A stretch of 64,000 nucleotides of DNA, from contig NZ_CP022998.1 in NCBI RefSeq assembly GCF_002277895.1, positions 2,833,501 through 2,897,500 of the forward strand. The letters run 5' to 3'. This document shows positions 1 through 8,607 of this stretch, piece by piece; positions within the stretch are counted from its first letter, which is position 1; each line of letters begins with the position of its first letter. This DNA is from Rhizobium sp. 11515TR (lineage in GTDB: Bacteria > Pseudomonadota > Alphaproteobacteria > Rhizobiales > Rhizobiaceae). Made by a program: the position numbers and the translations under genes. The notes below the pieces were generated by a model. That model searched no databases and had not been told where the DNA came from. It saw only the letters and a program-made list of their open reading frames with translations.

Positions 1-289
1 CCCAGCCATATCGCTGCAGAAAGTCTGCGCCGAAATCTGTGATGCTGTAGGTCTGGGCCCAATGCAGCTCGTTCGCGGCTTGAAAGAGCCTGTCGAACAG
101 CACGCCTTCTGCACCCTCCCCCAACCGATCATGCTTCCGAAGATAATCGACGACGGGCAAGCCGTGCGTCGCAAGCGAGCGCGGTTGCGCCGGCCAGTCA
201 AAGCCCTCCACGAAATGCTGCAGCGTCAGATCGCTGCGCGACAGCACGTAATCCCGAAAACCAACCAGAAGCTCGTCGATCGCACTCAT
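1..289 (-). CDS. Cupin-type protein, possible DMSP-lyase family (partial, N-terminal 96 residues)
   Basis: Only the N-terminal part is present; the gene runs off the left edge. The visible residues begin MSAIDELLVGFRDYVLSRSD and include LHWAQTYSITDFGAD and FLQRYGW. I associate this pattern with the cupin family annotated as dimethylsulfoniopropionate lyase-like (DddQ/L/W, PF16867), but the metal-binding cupin core lies outside the window, so both family and activity are inferred. Its ATG overlaps the cobN stop as ATGA (287-289 with 286-288), which suggests translational coupling and cotranscription with the cobalamin operon. A cobalamin gene such as cobO might have been expected here instead. 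Confidence 0.6.
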   Translation of the reverse strand, partial: MSAIDELLVGFRDYVLSRSDLTLQHFVEGFDWPAQPRSLATHGLPVVDYLRKHDRLGEGAEGVLFDRLFQAANELHWAQTYSITDFGADFLQRYGW

Positions 290-3200
290 TCCGCCGCGTC
301 CTTGCCCTTATCCAGGCTTTCCAGATCGAACCGCGCCGAATTGCTTCTCGGCGTCCAGAGCTGGCGATCGATCGCCTCAAGCAGACGTTCGCGCATGTCC
401 CGAAGTGCTGCCGGATTCTTCTCCGCCATGAAATCGCGCACGCCCTGATCGGCGACGAAGGCCTGATAGACGGCCTCGAAATGATGATTGCGCACAGCAC
501 CCGTCGTCGCGGCAAAGGCAAAGAGATAGTCGACGGTTGCCGCGATCTCGAAGGCGCCCTTGTAGCCGTGGCGCATGATACCCTCGATCCACTTGGGATT
601 GACGACGCGCCCGCGCACCACACGGCCGATCTCCTCTTCGAGCGAGCGGATCACAGGCTTCTCCGGCCTCGAATGATCGTTGTGGTAGATCGAGGGACGC
701 GCACCGCCGAGCTGCTCGGCCGCCGCCGCCATGCCGCCCTCGAACTGATAATAATCGTCGCTGTCGAGCAAATCGTGCTCGCGATTGTCCTGGTTCTGCA
801 CGACCGCCTGGATCGAACGCAACCGCTCCTCGAAGACGCCCCGTTCGGCTCTTCCTTCTTCGCCGGCACCATAGGCATAACTGCCCCAGACGAGATAGGC
901 CTCGGCCAAATCGGCACGCCGCTCCCATCCCTTCTCGTCGATGAGCGCCTGCAGACCGGCACCGTAGGCTCCGGGCTTGGAGCCGAAGATGCGATAGCCG
1001 GCCCTGCGGCTAGCGGAGACCGTATCGAGGCCGGCGGCTTCGAGCCGCGCGATCTCGCCCCGCATGCGCGCCGCAATGGGATTATCCGCAGCATCTTCAT
1101 CAAGCATGCCGACGGCACGGATTGCCTTGTCGAACAAGGCGATCTGCTCGGGAAAGGCATCGCGGAAAAAGCCTGAGATACGCAACGTAACATCGACACG
1201 CGGCCGGTTGAGCATTGCCGGCGCGATGATCTCGTAGCCGGTGACGCGGCGCGAGGTCATGTCCCAGACGGGCTTGACGCCGATCAGCGCCAGCGCCTGC
1301 GCGATATCGTCGCCACCCGTGCGCATGTTCGACGTGCCCCAGGCCGTCAGTCCGAAGGAAACGGGCCATTCGCCATGGTCCTGAACATAGCGGCGGATGA
1401 GCAGCTCAGCCGATTTCTTGCCAAGTTCATAGGCTGCCGGCGTTGGCACGGCACCGCTGTCGACCGAATAGAAATTCCGTCCCGTCGGCAGTACATCCGG
1501 TCGACCGCGTGTCGGTGCGCCGGATGGTCCGGGAGGTACGAAACGGCCGTCGAGGCCTTTGAGCAGAGCTGAGATCTCCGCATCGCCGCAAGCGAGGATG
1601 GAGGGCTGGAGCTTTGAGGCGATTTCGTCGAGAACCATGCGGGTGTTCGGCCAGTTCTCGGGGCAGGTAGTTTCGCCATTCACGAGTTTTGCGGCCAGGA
1701 GTTCGATGCGCTCGACGGTGTCGCCCTGGGTGCGCCAGGGGGCATCGGAAGCATCCTGCAGGATGGAGGGTCGCGGGCCTGTCCATTCGGAGGCCATGTC
1801 GCAGTGCAAGGGATCGAATGGTTTGCTGGGAGAGTTACCCCCCTCTGTCAGCTTTGCTGACATCTCCCCCACAAGGGGGGAGATTGGAGGGAGTACGTCG
1901 CTCGGCCGTCCCAAATCTTTATTAACAGCATCGGCGAATCCGATCTCGGTTTGATGCGAGAGCGTGCCACGCCTTACCGATCTCCCCCCTTGTGGGGGAG
2001 ATGTCGCGAACGCGACAGAGGGGGGTACCGTACCTTCCCCACGCTCCGCACCCTCAAAAGCATCCCGAGCAATCGCCCGCTGCAGGCTCTGGTCGCCACC
2101 CTCGCCCAGCCCGCGCGGCACTCTTGCCAGCGCCACGGTCAAATCCGTCAGCAGCCTCCCGGACGGCGAAACGCCGAAGATATGCAGGCCATCGCGGATC
2201 TGCATTTCCTTGAGATCGCAGAGATAGGCATCAAGCTTGCGCAAGGCCTCATCTTCGCCCTCGCCCTTGGAAATGCCGGCATCCTGATCCAGCCCGATAT
2301 CTGCGACGAGATCGAGGATTTGCTTGCGGAGCAGACGGATGCGGCGGGGATCGCCGCCCGAGGCCTCGTAATATTCGTCGACCAGCGCCTCCAGATCTTT
2401 CAGCGGACCATAGCTTTCGGCGCGTGTCAGCGGTGGCGTCAGGTGGTCGATGATGACGGCGCTTGTGCGGCGCTTGGCCTGCGTGCCCTCGCCGGGATCG
2501 TTGACGATGAAGGGATAGAGGTTCGGCAGCGGCCCGAGAATGGCTTCCGGATAGCAGCTTTCCGACAGCGCCAGCGCCTTGCCCGGCAGCCATTCGAGAT
2601 TGCCGTGCTTCCCCATGTGGATGACCGCATGCGCGTCGAAAGAACGACGCAGGAAGGCATAGAAAGCGAGATAGCCGTGCGGCGGCACGAGATCGGGAGA
2701 GTGGTAGCTCTCCTTCGGATCGATATTGTAACCGCGAGCCGGCTGGATGCTGACAAGTACATCGCCAAAGCGGGCGAACGGCAGGGCGAATCCGCTGTCG
2801 AGCGCGTAAGGGTCCGCCGCAGGCTCGCCCCAGCGTACCGTGATCTCATCCTGAATCTGTTTGGGAAGCGACGAGAAGAAATCCTTGTAGTCGCTAAAAG
2901 AAAGCCTCTCGCGAACGACGCGGCCATCATGCCCCGAATTTGTCGGCCCTTCCGCCAAATGCCGCATCAGCGCATCGCCGTCGGCAGGCAGATCGGCAAC
3001 GCCGTAACCCGCCGCCCGCATCGCCCTCAGCACCTCGATCGTGCCGGCCGGCGTATCCAACCCGACGCCATTACCCAGGCGCCCATCGCGATTGGGATAG
3101 TTTGCCATCACGAGCGCAACGCGGCGATCTCCGGGCGGCGTTTTGCGCAGCCGCGCCCAGTTGGCGGCGAGCCGCGCCGTATAGCGCATGCGATCCTCGA

Positions 3201-4275
3201 GCGGTTCGCTGGCGACGATATTGGCCTCGACCCGCTCGTCGTAGCGAGCAGCAGCCTTGAAGGACACGGCGCGCGCAAGAACACGCCCATCGACCTCGGG
3301 CAAAGCCACATTCATGCCGAGATCGCGGGCCGAAAGCCCCTGCGAGGATACCTCCCATGCCTCCTTCGATGAAGCAGAGAAGATGGCTTGCAGAACGACG
3401 GCATCACCCGTTTCCAGCACCGTCGCCTGACGATCCGCGCCCGGCGCCGAAACGGCAAAGCCAGTGGTATTGATGACCACGCTTGGTTTCAGCTCCATAA
3501 AGACGCTTTCGAGAATGCCGACGGATACGGCATCCTTGAGGCTATAGGCAAAGACCGGCAACGGCCGCATGCCCTCGGCGATAAGCGCCTCTATCATGGC
3601 TTCGACCGGCTTTGTTTCACCACTCTGAACCAGCGCGCGGTAGAAAGAAATGGCGACCGTCGGAGGTTCGAGCCCCTCCGGGACCACCACCCCCAAATTG
3701 GAAACTCTCCGCCACTCCTCGACACCGATCACGCCGCGGCTCGGCCACCATATGCCGGCCTTCATCAGGGGCACTGCTGGCATCGGCTTCTCTGCGCCCG
3801 AGAGCATCGCCTCGGCGTAGGCAAGAAACGCCCGCGAATTCGTCTCTCCGCCCTCGATCAGATAGGACCAGAGGGCATTGAGATCGTCGAGCGCGACGTT
3901 GGAGAATGGTGTCAGCCCGGGATCGGGCTTCGAATCGCCCGGCAACACCGCGATAAGGGCCTCCTGACGCACCGCACAGGCATGCAGCGCCTCCAGCGCA
4001 TAATGGAAGTAACTCGCCCCTCCCAGCGCCCGCACGATGATGAGCTTCGCATGCCGCGCCGTCCTGTCGATATAGGTATCGACGGACATCGGATGCTTGA
4101 GGCTCATCAGGCTTGCAAGCCGAAGGGAACGATCGCCCTCACCATACGCTGCGGCAATCGCCGCAAGCTCGGTATCGGCAGCCGACAGAAAGAGGATATC
4201 GCCGGGCGACTGCCCGAGATCGATCGCCTCCTCGCCGTCGCTTATCGTTCCCTTTTGAGCCAGGAGGAGATGCAT
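286..4275 (-). CDS. cobN: CobN, cobaltochelatase large subunit (with in-frame repeat insertion)
   Basis: CobN is the large subunit of the ATP-dependent aerobic cobaltochelatase (CobNST), which inserts cobalt into hydrogenobyrinic acid a,c-diamide in the cytoplasm. The 1329-residue product has the CobN/Mg-chelatase H-subunit core, including HMGKHGNLEWLPGKALALS near residues 545-565. It is longer than the roughly 1270-1280 residues usual for CobN. The excess maps to residues about 750-814, which are translated from two palindromic repeat units and the spacer between them (1837-2027). This segment reads without a stop and resembles no protein domain; on both sides the CobN sequence resumes (AIARD before, FDPLHCD after). 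The gene is third in riboswitch-cobP-cobW-cobN and is coupled by ATGA to the next gene. No good Shine-Dalgarno is seen before its ATG. Confidence 0.95.
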   Translation of the reverse strand: MHLLLAQKGTISDGEEAIDLGQSPGDILFLSAADTELAAIAAAYGEGDRSLRLASLMSLKHPMSVDTYIDRTARHAKLIIVRALGGASYFHYALEALHACAVRQEALIAVLPGDSKPDPGLTPFSNVALDDLNALWSYLIEGGETNSRAFLAYAEAMLSGAEKPMPAVPLMKAGIWWPSRGVIGVEEWRRVSNLGVVVPEGLEPPTVAISFYRALVQSGETKPVEAMIEALIAEGMRPLPVFAYSLKDAVSVGILESVFMELKPSVVINTTGFAVSAPGADRQATVLETGDAVVLQAIFSASSKEAWEVSSQGLSARDLGMNVALPEVDGRVLARAVSFKAAARYDERVEANIVASEPLEDRMRYTARLAANWARLRKTPPGDRRVALVMANYPNRDGRLGNGVGLDTPAGTIEVLRAMRAAGYGVADLPADGDALMRHLAEGPTNSGHDGRVVRERLSFSDYKDFFSSLPKQIQDEITVRWGEPAADPYALDSGFALPFARFGDVLVSIQPARGYNIDPKESYHSPDLVPPHGYLAFYAFLRRSFDAHAVIHMGKHGNLEWLPGKALALSESCYPEAILGPLPNLYPFIVNDPGEGTQAKRRTSAVIIDHLTPPLTRAESYGPLKDLEALVDEYYEASGGDPRRIRLLRKQILDLVADIGLDQDAGISKGEGEDEALRKLDAYLCDLKEMQIRDGLHIFGVSPSGRLLTDLTVALARVPRGLGEGGDQSLQRAIARDAFEGAERGEGTVPPSVAFATSPPQGGRSVRRGTLSHQTEIGFADAVNKDLGRPSDVLPPISPLVGEMSAKLTEGGNSPSKPFDPLHCDMASEWTGPRPSILQDASDAPWRTQGDTVERIELLAAKLVNGETTCPENWPNTRMVLDEIASKLQPSILACGDAEISALLKGLDGRFVPPGPSGAPTRGRPDVLPTGRNFYSVDSGAVPTPAAYELGKKSAELLIRRYVQDHGEWPVSFGLTAWGTSNMRTGGDDIAQALALIGVKPVWDMTSRRVTGYEIIAPAMLNRPRVDVTLRISGFFRDAFPEQIALFDKAIRAVGMLDEDAADNPIAARMRGEIARLEAAGLDTVSASRRAGYRIFGSKPGAYGAGLQALIDEKGWERRADLAEAYLVWGSYAYGAGEEGRAERGVFEERLRSIQAVVQNQDNREHDLLDSDDYYQFEGGMAAAAEQLGGARPSIYHNDHSRPEKPVIRSLEEEIGRVVRGRVVNPKWIEGIMRHGYKGAFEIAATVDYLFAFAATTGAVRNHHFEAVYQAFVADQGVRDFMAEKNPAALRDMRERLLEAIDRQLWTPRSNSARFDLESLDKGKDAAE
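1837..2027. repeat. Inverted pair of ~49-bp palindromic units inside cobN (RIME-like)
   Basis: Two units in opposite orientation occupy 1837-1885 and 1979-2027, with 93 bp between them. Each unit carries two hairpins: a constant one (TCTCCCCC with GGGGGAGA) and a short one whose stem differs between copies (TGTCAGC/GCTGACA in the left unit, TGTCGCG/CGCGACA in the right) but stays perfectly paired. The units end in a conserved GAGGGGGGT. The design resembles rhizobial intergenic mosaic elements (RIME); that family assignment is from memory. The whole composite is read through in frame by cobN. Confidence 0.85.
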
Positions 4276-4300
4276 CAGGCGTCAGAGTATGCGGCGGCAC

Positions 4301-4487
4301 ACCCCCCTCTGTCACTTCGTGACATCTCCCCCACAAGGGGGGAGATTGTTTGGTGCCATGCTTCGCTGGACTTACCTCCCCAAGCCCCAGCTACTCCCGA
4401 CATCGGTTGTTTTACGATGTAGCAGCCACGAGCTTCTAATCTCCCCCCTTGTGGGGGAGATGTCCCGCAAGGGACAGAGGGGGGTAT
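4301..4487. repeat. Second inverted pair of the same palindromic units, cobN-cobW intergenic
   Basis: Units at 4301-4347 and 4438-4487 are in the same relative arrangement as the pair inside cobN, with a 90-bp spacer of unrelated sequence. The variable stems are TGTCAC/GTGACA and TGTCCC/GGGACA, again fully paired. The pair lies within the 236-bp gap between the cobW stop and the cobN start, so it is transcribed in the cob operon leader of cobN and could act as an mRNA hairpin. Confidence 0.85.
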
Positions 4488-4511
4488 CGCACGGCAAAGA
4501 CGCAGCATCGA

Positions 4512-5561
4512 TCAGACCAGCGCTTCGATCGCTTTGCGCACGATCGTCTCGTCCATCTCGTGCAGGCCGATCACCACAAGCCGGGTTGCGCGGGCTTCAC
4601 CCGGCGTCCAGGCGCGATCGAAATAGGTATCGATGCGGCTGCCGACGGCCTGAAGCTGCAGGCGCATGGGCTTGCCGGGGACATCGACGAAGCCCTTGAG
4701 GCGCAGCACATCATGCTCCGCAATCACGCGCTTCAGCGCATCGGCGAAGGCGGCCGGATCGGCAATCGGGCCGAGTTCGACGACGAAGCTGTCGAATTCG
4801 TCATGGTCATGCGGCGTGCCGTCCTCATGCTCCAGTTCATGATGGGATTTGCGGTTGACGATATCGTCTTCCGTGCCGATGCCGAGGCCGAGCAGGACGG
4901 CAGCGGGCACGTCACCATTCTTCGCCTCGATGATTGTCGGCTTGCGGGCGGTGCGCGAGGCGACCTCGGCGCGCACACGGCCGAGTCCCTCGACGTCGAT
5001 AAGGTCGGTCTTGTTGAGCACGATCAGATCGGCACAGGTCAGCTGATCTTCGAACAGTTCCTCGATCGGGCTTTCGTGGTCCAGCGAGTCGTCCTCGACG
5101 CGGGCAGCCTCGACAGCATCGTGATCGTCGGCAAAGCGGCCGGCGGCAACGGCGGCGCTGTCGACGACGGTGATGACGCCGTCCACGGTCACGTGGGTGC
5201 GGATATCGGGCCAGTTGAAGGCAGCGACCAGCGGCTGCGGCAGAGCAAGGCCCGAGGTCTCGATGACGATATGATCCGGGCGCGCATCACGCTCCAAAAG
5301 CTTCGTCATGGTGGGAATGAAATCGTCGGCGACGGTGCAGCAGATGCAGCCATTGGTCAGCTCGATGATATCGTCCTCGGTGCAGTTCTCCGCGCCGCAG
5401 CCCTTCAGCACGTCGCCGTCGACGCCGAGGTCGCCGAACTCGTTGATGATCAGAGCGATCTTCTTGCCACCGGCATTCTGCAGGAGGTTGCGGATCATCG
5501 TCGTCTTGCCGGCTCCCAGGAAGCCGGTGATGACGGTGGCGGGAATCTTTTCCTGGTTCAT
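4512..5561 (-). CDS. cobW: CobW, COG0523 GTPase of the cobalamin operon
   Basis: CobW belongs to the G3E P-loop GTPases (COG0523). It is required for aerobic cobalamin synthesis and is thought to deliver cobalt to the chelatase. The 349-residue product has Walker A GFLGAGKTT at residues 13-21, the family metal motif GCICC at 71-75, a guanine-specificity NKTD motif (LIVLNKTDL), and a His/Asp/Glu-rich stretch HHELEHEDGTPHDHDEF that could hold metal. It starts 5 bp after the cobP stop, so the two genes form one transcript downstream of the cobalamin riboswitch. COG0523 also contains zinc chaperones, but the position between cobP and cobN makes CobW the clear choice. Confidence 0.95.
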   Translation of the reverse strand: MNQEKIPATVITGFLGAGKTTMIRNLLQNAGGKKIALIINEFGDLGVDGDVLKGCGAENCTEDDIIELTNGCICCTVADDFIPTMTKLLERDARPDHIVIETSGLALPQPLVAAFNWPDIRTHVTVDGVITVVDSAAVAAGRFADDHDAVEAARVEDDSLDHESPIEELFEDQLTCADLIVLNKTDLIDVEGLGRVRAEVASRTARKPTIIEAKNGDVPAAVLLGLGIGTEDDIVNRKSHHELEHEDGTPHDHDEFDSFVVELGPIADPAAFADALKRVIAEHDVLRLKGFVDVPGKPMRLQLQAVGSRIDTYFDRAWTPGEARATRLVVIGLHEMDETIVRKAIEALV

Positions 5562-5566
5562 ATGGA

Positions 5567-6091
5567 TCAGCCCTTCATTTTCAGCGGCAAGCCCGCTGCG
5601 ATAAAATAAACTTCGGCACTTGCCGCAGCGACCATCTGGTGCAGGCGGCCGGCATGGTCGCGAAATTCGCGCGCCATGCGATTTTCCGGCACGATTCCCA
5701 GGCCAACCTCGTTGGAGACGAGAACGAGCCTTGATCGCGCAGTTGGTAGAAATGCAGTGAGAGCGGCAAATTCCGCCACCATGTCACGCTCGGCCATCAT
5801 CAGATTGGTCACCCAGAGCGTCAGGCAGTCGATAAGCACCGCCCGCCCCTCCGCGTCGACAGCGGCAAGCTGCCCGACGAGATCGATCGGCTCCTCATGC
5901 GTCTGCCAGAGATCGCCGCGATCGGCACGATGTTGGGCGATGCGCTCGCGCATCTCATCGTCCCACGCCTGCCCCGTCGCCACATAGTGACGTTCGAGAC
6001 CGGTGTCCGAAACCAGAGATTCAGCAAACCTGGATTTGCCGGAACGCGCGCCGCCAAGGACGAAAACCGCTTGGGAAATAGAAGCCGACAT
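5567..6091 (-). CDS. cobP: CobP/CobU, adenosylcobinamide kinase / cobinamide-phosphate guanylyltransferase
   Basis: This bifunctional enzyme phosphorylates adenosylcobinamide and then transfers GMP to it during nucleotide-loop assembly. The 174-residue product has the P-loop GGARSGKS at residues 13-20, His54 in IAQHRADR (the likely guanylylated histidine by comparison with CobU), the strand motif [13 protein letters not shown], and the typical [21 protein letters not shown] block. It is the first gene after the cobalamin riboswitch and lies 5 bp ahead of cobW. Length and motifs match the family with no anomaly. Confidence 0.95.
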   Translation of the reverse strand: MSASISQAVFVLGGARSGKSRFAESLVSDTGLERHYVATGQAWDDEMRERIAQHRADRGDLWQTHEEPIDLVGQLAAVDAEGRAVLIDCLTLWVTNLMMAERDMVAEFAALTAFLPTARSRLVLVSNEVGLGIVPENRMAREFRDHAGRLHQMVAAASAEVYFIAAGLPLKMKG

Positions 6092-6247
6092 GCGTTATGC
6101 CCACTCCCAAGCAAAAGCGAGGGTCGGCAGCACGTCGCTGGAACCGGGAAACAGGCGCCCATACGCCGAAAACTCGTCTTGCGCCATGACAACCTCCGTG
6201 CTGGCAGCGGAACTCGCGTCCCAAAACAGGCTCTGCGCCCGGCACGC

Positions 6248-6582
6248 ATGGCAGGTCTCCTGGCTCGCGGATAAGACGCCGCGACGGGGGCGGACCGAAA
6301 CGGTCGCCCCCGATCGTGCGCCAGCGGATCCTTCTCGCCTTCCCGGCAATGCATCATGAAAAGGCGGACGATTCGTAGAATAAGAGGCGTCCAGCCCCGG
6401 TTGATCATGATGCCACACCAGTGGCTTTTTCGATTTGAGCCTCCCCCGCCCCGTTCGCCCCATGCGAACTATCGACAGAATCGGCTTCAAACCGAACGAA
6501 AGACCCTGACCGCTCTACAGTCGCGGGGTCGGCTGTGATGAGAACGCCCGGATTGGGTCCGCCCCTTCACATTCCCTTTTCA
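6248..6582 (-). promoter_or_regulatory. Cobalamin (AdoCbl) riboswitch upstream of cobPWN, unusually long
   Basis: Read on the minus strand from about 6582 to 6248, the conserved pieces appear in order: AAAGGGAATGTG, CCGCGACTGTAGAGCGG, the B12 box AAGCCACTGG (near 6418-6427), CGGGAAGGCG, and GAGCCAGGAGACCTGCC at the 3' end (about 6251-6267). The element spans about 335 nt, roughly twice the copy at 45652-45808. The extra sequence lies between the CGACTGT segment and the B12 box and again in the following peripheral arm. About 155 nt separate its 3' end from the cobP start, leaving room for an expression platform. Confidence 0.9.
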
Positions 6583-6810
6583 TCCCATGCGGCAGATCGC
6601 CGCTCAGGAACCATTCGTTATGCCGCAATGATTAGGCTTTCACTTAGTTCAAGTCAATCAAGGGCATGGATGCGACCTGCGCCATCCTGATTGCGAAATC
6701 GGTTGAAAATTCGCATGAAATCAGCGGCTTTTTTGCCGTATTTCTTTGATGTTAGGAGTTTATAGAGGGTAAGCCCTCACATTCGAGCAAAAACGTATCG
6801 TCCGCTTCCA

Positions 6811-8607
6811 ATGCTACAGAAATTCCAACCGCGACGTCTCGGCGTCTTCTCGGTCCTATTCGATCTCGGTCGCTTCAGGGCATTGCTGCGTCGTGGCGAG
6901 CTGGGACTTGTTTTTGCCGGCGCCCTGGTGGGAATAGCGTCCGGCTGTGCCGTTACCGCGATGAGCTATATCTCGCGCAAACTTCACAGCGTCATCTACG
7001 GCATAACCGACTACGAACGCTTGAGTTCGGCGGCGATGGCAATTCAGGACAAATCCGTATTGTTCATTGCACCGATCGCAGGGGGCATCATTCTCGGCAT
7101 ATTGCTCTACATATTATCGCGCACGCGCAAGAAACCGATGGTCGACCCGATCGAGGCCAATGCGCTGCATGGCGGTCGCATGTCGCTGACCGACAGCATC
7201 ATCGTCGCCGTGCAGAACCTGATCTCCAATGGATTCGGCGCGTCTGTCGGGCTTGAAGCAGGTTACACACAGCTCGCGGCCGGCATTGCCTCCAAATTCG
7301 GCTATAAGATGCAGATGCGCCGCGCGGACCTGCGCATGCTCGTCGGATGCGGCGCGGCCGGCGCTATTGCCGCAGCATTCAATGCGCCGCTCACCGGCGC
7401 CTTCTATGCCTTCGAGCTCATTATCGGTAGCTATTCGATCGTGACCCTGACCCCCGTCGTCGTCTCGGCGCTGATTTCAACGATGATAGCAAGACTGCTC
7501 GCCGGCGACGACTTTGCCATCGATATCGATCATTTCGGGGCGATCGTTCCGGCGGATTATCTTCCAGCCATCCTCCTTGGTGCCTTCTGCGCCGGTATCG
7601 GCATCCTGATCATGCAGGGCGTCGCCTGGGTCGAAGAATTGGCACGCAAGAGTTCCATCGCGCCGCCGTTCCGGCCCGCGCTCGGCGGCCTGGTCGTCGG
7701 AACACTGGCGTTGATTTCGCCGCAGGTCCTGTCTGCCGGCCATGGCGCGCTGCATCTCAATCTGTCTACGGACGTGACGCTGGGCGCCTTGGCGGGTCTA
7801 TTCCTGCTGAAATCGCTCGCTTCCGCAATATCGATCGGCTCCGGCTTCAGAGGCGGCCTCTTCTTCGCCTCGCTGTTCATGGGCGCGCTGCTCGGCAAGA
7901 TCTTCGCCTATTGCGCACCCTATTTCGATCATGCCACGCTGACGCCGGCCGTCTATGCCGTCGTCGGCATGAGCTCGCTTGCTGTTGCCATCATCGGCGG
8001 CCCGCTGACCATGACCTTCCTGGCGCTTGAAATCACCGGGGACTTTCCGATCACTGCCCTGGTGCTGGCCGCCGTCATCACCTCCTCGCTCGTGGTGCGC
8101 ACGACCTTCGGCTACTCCTTCGCCACATGGCGCTTCCACCTACGCGGCGAAAGCATCCGCAGCGCCCATGACGTCGGCTGGATCCGCAATCTCACGGTCG
8201 CTCGCATGATGCGCCCCGACGTGCATACGGGCAGTATCGACATGAGCATCGAGGAATTCCGCAAGAATTTTCCGATCGGCTCGGCGCAGCGCGTCATCCT
8301 GATCGACAAGAACGAGAAATATTCCGGAATGGTTCTCGTGCCCGACGTCTATGCGAGCCCGATCGAAAAAGACGACGAGGAACACGGTCTTTCCGATTTC
8401 ATCCGGCTCCGCAACGAATTCCTGCAGCCGCAGATGAACGCCAAGCAGGCAGCCGCCATGTTTGAGCAGACCAAGAGCGAAGCGCTCGTCGTCGTCAACG
8501 ACCTGATCGAACGCAAGGTCATCGGTCTGCTGACGGAGAGCTATACGCTGCGCCGCTACAGCGAAGAACTCGACCGCCGTCGGCGGGAAGTTTCCGGCGA
8601 ACTCTAG
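6811..8607 (+). CDS. ClC-family chloride channel or Cl-/H+ antiporter with C-terminal CBS region
   Basis: The 598-residue product is an integral membrane protein of the ClC family. Visible motifs are GASVGLEAG at residues 143-151, corresponding to the family GREGP site and keeping the gating glutamate (Glu149), followed by GAAGAIAAAFNAPLTGAFYA and GSGFRGGLFFASLFMG. Residues from about 460 onward form a cytosolic CBS-type region (VARMMRPDVHTG, KVIGLLTES). Retention of the gating glutamate fits either a channel or an antiporter. The ATG has no clear Shine-Dalgarno. The last codons overlap the convergent cobQ stop by 4 bp, so no terminator separates the two genes. It is not obviously linked to cobalamin metabolism. 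Confidence 0.9.
   Translation: MLQKFQPRRLGVFSVLFDLGRFRALLRRGELGLVFAGALVGIASGCAVTAMSYISRKLHSVIYGITDYERLSSAAMAIQDKSVLFIAPIAGGIILGILLYILSRTRKKPMVDPIEANALHGGRMSLTDSIIVAVQNLISNGFGASVGLEAGYTQLAAGIASKFGYKMQMRRADLRMLVGCGAAGAIAAAFNAPLTGAFYAFELIIGSYSIVTLTPVVVSALISTMIARLLAGDDFAIDIDHFGAIVPADYLPAILLGAFCAGIGILIMQGVAWVEELARKSSIAPPFRPALGGLVVGTLALISPQVLSAGHGALHLNLSTDVTLGALAGLFLLKSLASAISIGSGFRGGLFFASLFMGALLGKIFAYCAPYFDHATLTPAVYAVVGMSSLAVAIIGGPLTMTFLALEITGDFPITALVLAAVITSSLVVRTTFGYSFATWRFHLRGESIRSAHDVGWIRNLTVARMMRPDVHTGSIDMSIEEFRKNFPIGSAQRVILIDKNEKYSGMVLVPDVYASPIEKDDEEHGLSDFIRLRNEFLQPQMNAKQAAAMFEQTKSEALVVVNDLIERKVIGLLTESYTLRRYSEELDRRRREVSGEL

Noticed and set aside
1951..3372. A 473-codon open frame antisense to cobN
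   Set aside because: It mirrors cobN codons in a GC-rich gene, has no ribosome site and no domain; cobN is clearly the real gene.
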